Shown: piece by piece, positions 58,424 to 64,000 of the stretch | How the letters are laid out: the number at the start of each line of letters is the position of its first letter | How positions within the stretch are numbered: position 1 is the stretch's first letter | Origin: Glaciimonas soli | Lineage (GTDB): Bacteria > Pseudomonadota > Gammaproteobacteria > Burkholderiales > Burkholderiaceae_D | DNA length: 64,000 bases | Direction: 5' to 3' | Assembly: GCF_009497155.1 (NCBI RefSeq) | Contig: NZ_WINI01000003.1 | Location: 186,001 to 250,000 of the forward strand | Program-made: the position numbers and the translations under genes | Notes under the pieces: generated by a model | Told to the model about the DNA's origin: nothing | Databases searched by the model: none | What the model saw: the letters and a program-made list of their open reading frames with translations, nothing else

Positions 58424-61276
58424 ATGGAAGAAATTCGTATCCGGGGTGCGCGTACGCATAACCTTAAAAACATCAATCTGGATTTACCTCGTAATAAACT
58501 GATCGTGATTACCGGTTTATCCGGCTCGGGTAAGTCATCGTTGGCGTTTGACACTTTGTATGCGGAAGGCCAGCGTCGCTATGTGGAATCGCTGTCTTCA
58601 TATGCGCGGCAATTTTTGCAGTTGATGGAAAAGCCGGATGTAGATTTGATTGAAGGCTTGTCGCCGGCGATTTCGATTGAGCAAAAGGCCACTTCGCACA
58701 ATCCGCGCTCTACCGTCGGCACGGTAACGGAAATCCACGACTATCTGCGTCTGTTATACGCGCGCGTCGGCACGCCTTATTGCCCGGATCATCCGGAAAA
58801 TCCATTGGCGGCGCAGTCAGTATCGCAAATGGTCGATGCTGTACTAGCGATGCCGGAAGATACCAAGCTGATGATTTTGGCACCGGTAGTCGCCAATCGC
58901 AAAGGCGAGCACGTTGATTTGTTCGAGCAAATGCAGGCACAAGGTTTTGTGCGCTTTCGGATTCAAAGCGGCACGCATGCGGCGAAGATTTACGACGTCG
59001 ATGATTTGCCGAAGTTGAAAAAAACGGAAAAACATACCATCGCCGTGGTGATCGACCGCGTCAAAGTCAAAGCCGATATCAAGCAGCGTTTGGCGGAAAG
59101 CTTTGAAACCGCATTGCGAATAGCCGATGGCCGGGCGATTGCGGAAGAAATGGATACGGGTGTCGAGCATTTATTTTCGAATAAATTCGCCTGTGCGATT
59201 TGCGGTTATTCATTGCAGGAATTGGAACCGCGCCTGTTCTCGTTCAACAATCCCATGGGTGCTTGTCCGGAATGTGATGGCTTGGGTCATATCGAATTTT
59301 TCGATCCCAAACGTATCGTTGCTTTTCCTAATTTATCGCTCGCCAGTGGCGCAGTAAAAGGCTGGGATAGACGTAATCAGTTTTACTTCCAGATGCTGAC
59401 CAGCATCGCTGCGCATTATGATTTCGATCTTGATATCCCGTTTGAAAAATTGACGGAAGAAGCGCAACAAGCCGTGTTGTATGGCTCTGGCCGCGCCACC
59501 ATTCCATTCACTTACATCAACGAACGCGGCAAAGCTGTCATCAAAGAACATACGTTTGAAGGTGTCGTCAATAATTTGCAACGACGTTATCGTGAAACCG
59601 ATTCGATGGCGGTCAAAGAAGAGCTGGCTAAATTCATCAACGAAAAAGAATGTCCGTCGTGCCACGGTGCACGTTTGCGGATCGAAGCGCGTTTTGTCAA
59701 AGTCGGTAACGGCAAACAAGAACGTGCCATTTACGAAATCGCCGCAACGCCATTACGGGAAACTTTGCACTTCTTTGAAAAACTGAAACTGACTGGCGCG
59801 AAAAAAGAAATCGCTGATCGCATCATCAAAGAAATCATTTCGCGTTTGACCTTCCTCAACAACGTCGGCCTGGATTATTTGTCGCTGGAACGCAGTGCTG
59901 ATACGCTATCGGGCGGTGAAGCCCAGCGCATCCGCCTGGCATCGCAAATCGGTTCTGGTTTGACTGGTGTGATGTATGTATTGGATGAACCATCGATCGG
60001 CTTGCATCAACGCGACAACGATAGATTAATTGACACTTTGCGTCATTTGCGCGATATCGGCAACAGCGTGCTGGTGGTCGAACATGACGAAGATGCGATT
60101 CGTACCGCCGATTATGTAGTCGACATGGGTTTGGGCGCAGGTGTGCATGGTGGAGAAGTGATCGCTGAAGGTACGCTGGAACAAATCCTGAAAAGCAAGA
60201 AATCGCTGACCGCAAAGTATTTAAACGGCACGTTGAAAATCGCCGTTCCGAAAAAACGTACGCCGTCCGATCCCGATCGCCAATTCATCATCGCGGGTGC
60301 CACAGGAAACAATCTGAAAAACGTGACGATGAAATTGCCAGTCGGCTTGATGACATGCGTGACCGGTGTTTCCGGATCGGGTAAATCAACGCTGGTCAAC
60401 GACACTTTGTATCACGCTACCTCACGCCATTTGTACGGTTCACAAACCGAACCGGCAGCACATGAATCCATCAGTGGGTTAGAACATTTCGACAAAGTCA
60501 TTTCAGTTGATCAGGCGCCGATTGGTCGTACTCCTCGCTCTAATCCGGCAACCTACACCGGCTTGTTTACGCCGATACGTGATTTGTTTGCTGGCGTTCC
60601 GACTGCCAAAGAACGTGGTTATAGCGCTGGACGTTTTTCGTTCAACGTCAAAGGTGGGCGCTGTGAAGCTTGCCAGGGTGATGGCGTAATCAAGGTTGAG
60701 ATGCATTTCTTGCCCGACGTTTACGTGCCGTGTGATGTCTGCCACGGAAAACGTTATAACCGCGAAACGCTGGAAGTCCATTACAAAGGGAGAAATGTCA
60801 CCGAAGTGCTCGCCATGACGGTGGAAGAAGCGCATGAATTTTTCAAGCCGGTACCGGTGATCGCACGTAAATTGCAAACCTTGCTGGATGTCGGATTGGG
60901 TTATATCCGCCTCGGTCAAAGCGCCACCACACTGTCCGGCGGTGAGGCGCAACGGGTTAAATTATCATTGGAATTATCGAAACGCGATACTGGTCGCACT
61001 TTGTATATTTTAGATGAGCCAACCACTGGTTTGCATTTCCACGATATCGATTTGCTGTTAAAAGTCATTCATCGTTTGCGCGATCAAGGCAACACCATGG
61101 TCATCATTGAACACAATCTGGACGTAATTAAAACAGCCGACTGGATAGTCGATTTAGGACCGGAAGGTGGCGCAGGCGGTGGCAAAATCATCGCTACCGG
61201 TACGCCGGAAGATGTCGCCAACAATCCTGCCAGCGTGACTGGAAAATATCTGGCACCATTGCTTGAGAAGAAATAA
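58424..61276 (+). CDS. uvrA: UvrABC excinuclease subunit A
   Basis: A 950-residue damage-recognition ATPase of nucleotide excision repair. Two ABC modules: Walker [10 protein letters not shown] and GVSGSGKST; signature LSGGEAQR twice; and two zinc-finger regions ([20 protein letters not shown].. CPEC, and [20 protein letters not shown].. CDVC). It starts at ATG 58424 ([16 protein letters not shown]). Upstream it is separated from ssb by higBA. Confidence 0.97.
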   Translation: MEEIRIRGARTHNLKNINLDLPRNKLIVITGLSGSGKSSLAFDTLYAEGQRRYVESLSSYARQFLQLMEKPDVDLIEGLSPAISIEQKATSHNPRSTVGTVTEIHDYLRLLYARVGTPYCPDHPENPLAAQSVSQMVDAVLAMPEDTKLMILAPVVANRKGEHVDLFEQMQAQGFVRFRIQSGTHAAKIYDVDDLPKLKKTEKHTIAVVIDRVKVKADIKQRLAESFETALRIADGRAIAEEMDTGVEHLFSNKFACAICGYSLQELEPRLFSFNNPMGACPECDGLGHIEFFDPKRIVAFPNLSLASGAVKGWDRRNQFYFQMLTSIAAHYDFDLDIPFEKLTEEAQQAVLYGSGRATIPFTYINERGKAVIKEHTFEGVVNNLQRRYRETDSMAVKEELAKFINEKECPSCHGARLRIEARFVKVGNGKQERAIYEIAATPLRETLHFFEKLKLTGAKKEIADRIIKEIISRLTFLNNVGLDYLSLERSADTLSGGEAQRIRLASQIGSGLTGVMYVLDEPSIGLHQRDNDRLIDTLRHLRDIGNSVLVVEHDEDAIRTADYVVDMGLGAGVHGGEVIAEGTLEQILKSKKSLTAKYLNGTLKIAVPKKRTPSDPDRQFIIAGATGNNLKNVTMKLPVGLMTCVTGVSGSGKSTLVNDTLYHATSRHLYGSQTEPAAHESISGLEHFDKVISVDQAPIGRTPRSNPATYTGLFTPIRDLFAGVPTAKERGYSAGRFSFNVKGGRCEACQGDGVIKVEMHFLPDVYVPCDVCHGKRYNRETLEVHYKGRNVTEVLAMTVEEAHEFFKPVPVIARKLQTLLDVGLGYIRLGQSATTLSGGEAQRVKLSLELSKRDTGRTLYILDEPTTGLHFHDIDLLLKVIHRLRDQGNTMVIIEHNLDVIKTADWIVDLGPEGGAGGGKIIATGTPEDVANNPASVTGKYLAPLLEKK

Positions 61277-61285
61277 ATATCCGGA

Positions 61286-61321
61286 TTTTTTCTCACTGTC
61301 ACAAATGACAGTGAGAAAAAA
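61286..61321. other. Perfect palindrome after uvrA
   Basis: A 16-base perfect stem (TTTTTTCTCACTGTCA and its complement) with a CAAA loop, nine bases after the uvrA stop. The T-run precedes the GC part on both strands, so it is not a standard terminator, although the hairpin could still form the mRNA 3' end. Confidence 0.6.
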
Positions 61322-61364
61322 TCGCGCTCCACACCCTACGATTTAGATAAATCGGAACATTGTT

Positions 61365-62132
61365 ATGAATTTCAACGCGCTCACCGCCGAGCAAATATCG
61401 GCCTTCAAAAATGATGGCTATCTGATCCTGCCAAAAATGGTTCCCGCTGCACATTTCAAGCAGATGGTGACTATCACCAATGAACATTTATTCGATGCCG
61501 TTCCACCGTTGGAATATGAAACCGAGGTCGGTTATGCGGGTGCGCCATCGTCGTTTGAAAGCCTCGGCGGCCGTACTGCACGACGCTTGAAAGATGCCTA
61601 TCATCGGCATGAGGTATTTAAAACATGGGCAACTGATCCGCACCTGGTGAAGATGTTAGGTCAACTTCTGGGCGAACAAGTTTGCCTGACGCTGGCGCAT
61701 CACAATTGTGTGATGACTAAGCATCCCGACTTCGGCACTGCCACCGGCTGGCATCGTGATATTCGCTATTGGTCTTTCCCGCGTAACGAATTGATTTCAG
61801 TATGGCTGGCCCTTGACAACGAAGTTGAGAGCAACGGCGGTCTGCGCATCATCCCCGGCTCGCATCGCTGGCAGATCAAACCCGAACAGATGGACGATCT
61901 GGATTTTCTACGACCTGATGTCGCCGAAAATCAGGCCTTATTCGCGCAAGGAATTTCATTGCACTTAGAAAAAGGAGACGTCTTGTTCTTTCATAGTGGG
62001 TTGTTTCATGCTGCAGGAAGAAACAATAGTCGAATGATCAAAGAATCCGTGGTATTTGCTTACCACGGCATCAGCAATGCGCCGATTGTCGGTACCCGCT
62101 CTGCCTCGGCTGAGGATATTGCACTTCCTTAA
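61365..62132 (+). CDS. Phytanoyl-CoA dioxygenase family protein
   Basis: A 255-residue Fe(II)/2-oxoglutarate-dependent oxygenase. The iron site is seen as HRD in TGWHRDIRYW and the distal His in HSGLFHAAGRNNS, with Arg of the 2OG pocket in the same segment. The N-terminus (ISAFKNDGYLILPKM) is typical. Substrate unknown. It follows uvrA by 88 bases. Confidence 0.87.
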   Translation: MNFNALTAEQISAFKNDGYLILPKMVPAAHFKQMVTITNEHLFDAVPPLEYETEVGYAGAPSSFESLGGRTARRLKDAYHRHEVFKTWATDPHLVKMLGQLLGEQVCLTLAHHNCVMTKHPDFGTATGWHRDIRYWSFPRNELISVWLALDNEVESNGGLRIIPGSHRWQIKPEQMDDLDFLRPDVAENQALFAQGISLHLEKGDVLFFHSGLFHAAGRNNSRMIKESVVFAYHGISNAPIVGTRSASAEDIALP

Positions 62133-62147
62133 ATCAACGATTTAACT

Positions 62148-62180
62148 GGCCGGAAATGCGCTACGCATTTCTGACCTGCC
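62148..62180. repeat. REP-like palindrome between the PhyH-like gene and gspC
   Basis: GGCCGGAAATGCG pairs with CGCATTTCTGACC (11 of 13) around CTA, followed by TGCC. It shares GGAAATG and GACCTGCC with the shorter element at 35906-35930. It lies between convergent genes. Confidence 0.6.
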
Positions 62181-62686
62181 TATCCTCTGGTATCCGCTTC
62201 CGGTTGCGGCGGTGGCATACCAGGTGGCGGTGGTACTGAAGGTTGCATAGTCATTGGCGCCGCAGGTGCATTATTGGATTTCTGCGGCAACACGACTCGT
62301 TGATTCACTCCACCGTTCGATAGCAAAATATAGTCAGGATGAACTTCACTAATTTGTACGCCAGGCTGAATATCGCTGCCAACGCGCAATGCTTGTGCAG
62401 GCTTGCCATCGACACTGACGATGGCGGCACTGCCTGTGCCATTTTTCGCGGCAACTACGCCCAGTAATTGGTAGTTGCTGGCAATCGCCACCGGTTGTAA
62501 ATCGCCGCCAAACAGGTTCGCCGCCGCAGCTGGATCTATCGCCTGCTGCACCACCAATGGTGCAGCTACCGGCCGTTGTTTTGGCTTCATCCATTGCAAT
62601 GTCCAATAGGTCAGTGATGCACACAACGCCATAAAGAGCAGCAAGCTGAGGATAGTGTTCGCTGGTTTAACTTTTATTTTTTTCAT
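62180..62686 (-). CDS. gspC: Type II secretion system protein GspC
   Basis: About 168 residues from the start at 62686 (MKKIKVKPANTILSLLLFMA); further in-frame upstream starts overlap a palindrome and are unlikely. One membrane helix (about 11-30), then a periplasmic HR domain (LGVVAAKNGTGSAAIVSVDGKPAQALRVG, HPDYILLSNGGVNQRVVL) and a Pro-rich end without a PDZ domain. GspC links the inner-membrane platform to the secretin GspD. It follows gspF with a gap of about 118 bases. Confidence 0.85.
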   Translation of the reverse strand: MKKIKVKPANTILSLLLFMALCASLTYWTLQWMKPKQRPVAAPLVVQQAIDPAAAANLFGGDLQPVAIASNYQLLGVVAAKNGTGSAAIVSVDGKPAQALRVGSDIQPGVQISEVHPDYILLSNGGVNQRVVLPQKSNNAPAAPMTMQPSVPPPPGMPPPQPEADTRG

Positions 62687-62705
62687 AGCTACTTTTCGAT
62701 AGGAA

Positions 62706-62806
62706 AAGTGCAAACAAAACCCGTTTAGGCAGGCGTGCCGACGCAGACAGTACATTAGTACGGCAAGGTGGCACAACAACGCATAAACGGCTTTTTGTCT
62801 GCACTT
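62706..62806. repeat. Imperfect inverted repeat of about 100 bases between gspF and gspC
   Basis: AAGTGCAAACAAAACCCGTTTAGGC at the left mirrors GCATAAACGGCTTTTTGTCTGCACTT at the right, with further pairing towards a GTAC-centred middle. It ends at the gspF stop codon. The GGCACAAC..ACGGCTTT piece is similar to the right arm of the tauA-tauB element (42667-42705), so the two may be one family (tentative). Confidence 0.6.
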
Positions 62807-64000
62807 ACTTCACCAACTGATTAATTTCGATAATTGGCATCAACACCGCCAACACAATCAATAACACCACGACACCCATGGCTAAAATCAATGCAGGTTC
62901 CAACAAACCGGCAATGGTCATGGCACGACGTTCTAAATCTTGTTCCTGCGCGGCGGATGCGCGTTCCAACATCGCTGGCAATTCGCCCGTAATTTCGCCG
63001 GCACGTATCATGTGGATCAACATCGGTGGAAAATATTTGTGTGCGGACAAAGCGCGCGCCAGGCCCACACCTTCACGTACACTGGTAGTGGCATCGTCCA
63101 CTTGCTTACGCATGGCGACATTGGAAAGCGTATCGCGACTGGTTTGCAATGCCTGCAAAATTGGCACACCTGAACCGGTGGTGATCGACAAGGTGCTGGC
63201 AAAGCGTGCCGTGTTCAAGCTGCGCTCAAACTTGCCGTACAAAGGTGCACGCAGCAACCAGCTATGCCAACGCATTTTGATGTCGGGATTTTTCAAGGCG
63301 CGAAGCCAGACAGTGCTGGCAACAATGGCGACGACTAAAACGATCCATCCGTAATGACGGACAAAATCCGATATCGCCAGCATCATCACCGTCAACAATG
63401 GCAGTTTCTGTTTAGTATTAGCAAATACAGAAACGATTTGCGGCACCACATACGTCAACAAAAATATCACGATAATAAATGCCACCACAGTCACAATCGC
63501 AGGGTAAGTAAACGCCAGTTTGACTTTGGATACCAATGCATTACGCCGTTCCAGATAATCAGCCAAGCGAGATAACACGCGCGACAATTGACCAATGTGT
63601 TCACCCGACGCCACCAGAGCACGATAGATGTCGGCAAACTCGCGTGGATGATTTGACAGCGCATCCGATAAGGCCACGCCTCCCATCACTTCAGAACGAA
63701 TCGAAGCGATCAAATCCCGCAAATAAGGTCGTTCTGCCTGTTCCAGCAACGCAGTTAATGCTTGCTCCAGCGGCAAACTGGCCTCTAGCAAACTGGCAAG
63801 TTGACGCGTGAACAAGGTCAATTCCACCGTCGATAATTTTTCGCCGAAACGTCGATTTAAGCCCGTGCCTCCTGCAGCTGCCGCTTCCTTTTGACTGGTG
63901 ATTTGTTCGACGCTAATAGGCACCAGTTCTTGCTCACGCAAATCCGCTCTGGCCGCCCGCGCATTATCAGCGTTGACGACACCCTTTTTGGTTTTGCCGA
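62805..64000 (-). CDS. gspF: Type II secretion system inner-membrane protein GspF, 5'-truncated by window
   Basis: Almost complete: 398 codons are visible, and the frame is still open at the right edge (GKTKKGVVNADNARAARADL precedes REQELVPISV). Two T2SSF domains (starting at LTLFTRQLASLLEASLPLEQ and at RFASTLSITTGSGVPILQAL) and three membrane helices. GspF is the platform protein that works with the GspE ATPase. The true start lies just outside the window. Confidence 0.93.
   Translation of the reverse strand, partial: GKTKKGVVNADNARAARADLREQELVPISVEQITSQKEAAAAGGTGLNRRFGEKLSTVELTLFTRQLASLLEASLPLEQALTALLEQAERPYLRDLIASIRSEVMGGVALSDALSNHPREFADIYRALVASGEHIGQLSRVLSRLADYLERRNALVSKVKLAFTYPAIVTVVAFIIVIFLLTYVVPQIVSVFANTKQKLPLLTVMMLAISDFVRHYGWIVLVVAIVASTVWLRALKNPDIKMRWHSWLLRAPLYGKFERSLNTARFASTLSITTGSGVPILQALQTSRDTLSNVAMRKQVDDATTSVREGVGLARALSAHKYFPPMLIHMIRAGEITGELPAMLERASAAQEQDLERRAMTIAGLLEPALILAMGVVVLLIVLAVLMPIIEINQLVK

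Overview
The window is chromosomal DNA from a betaproteobacterium of the order Burkholderiales, most likely family Oxalobacteraceae. The evidence is the gene order mla operon - ibaG - murA - hisGDBHAFIE - HIT - tatABC - htrA - nif3, a Burkholderiales-type porin, short-form hisG, and the overall protein character. A genus call would be a guess. Base composition looks moderate for the order.

Layout. 1-5.3 kb: a fatty-acid beta-oxidation operon (fadA partial, a fused hydroxyacyl-CoA dehydrogenase/enoyl-CoA hydratase, an acyl-CoA dehydrogenase) behind a TetR regulator. 5.3-8.5 kb: hslR, nif3-like, an HtrA/DegS-like protease, DUF2461. 8.7-25.2 kb: a long co-directional minus-strand block holding tatCBA, HIT, the histidine genes, murA, ibaG, an ABC-2 exporter and the mla lipid-transport genes, with mlaA inside the operon. 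The slot between hisD and hisB, where hisC is usual in this order, holds a beta-class DNA methyltransferase whose start overlaps the hisD stop. 25.4-31.7 kb: gltD and gltB.

31.8-45 kb is more accessory: a RAYT (REP-associated tyrosine transposase) unit with inverted flanking repeats, three tiny tightly packed genes, a secreted unknown protein, amn, a GST, a TonB-like protein without the usual TonB end, a QseBC-YgiW regulatory module with two matches to the PmrA/QseB-type box, tauABC without tauD, an SPW-repeat membrane protein and a second GST. 45-56.8 kb is the most plastic part: a patatin-like lipase, a large exported unknown protein, two LysR regulators, an MHYT membrane sensor, a lipoprotein alkylsulfatase, a porin and an iron alcohol dehydrogenase. 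Two decayed gene tails (enoyl-CoA hydratase and aldehyde dehydrogenase) bracket the sulfatase-porin pair and mark deletion or insertion scars. 56.8-64 kb returns to core genes: ssb, a higBA toxin-antitoxin pair, uvrA, a PhyH-like oxygenase, and gspC/gspF of a type II secretion system (gspF runs off the right edge).

Several families of extragenic palindromes are scattered between genes: a CGTC..GGGAATCC-type element (three copies of different decay), REP-like GGTC-GGAAATG elements (two), and two longer inverted-repeat elements, one inside tauABC and one between gspF and gspC. No tRNA, rRNA, CRISPR array, prophage or conjugative genes were recognised.
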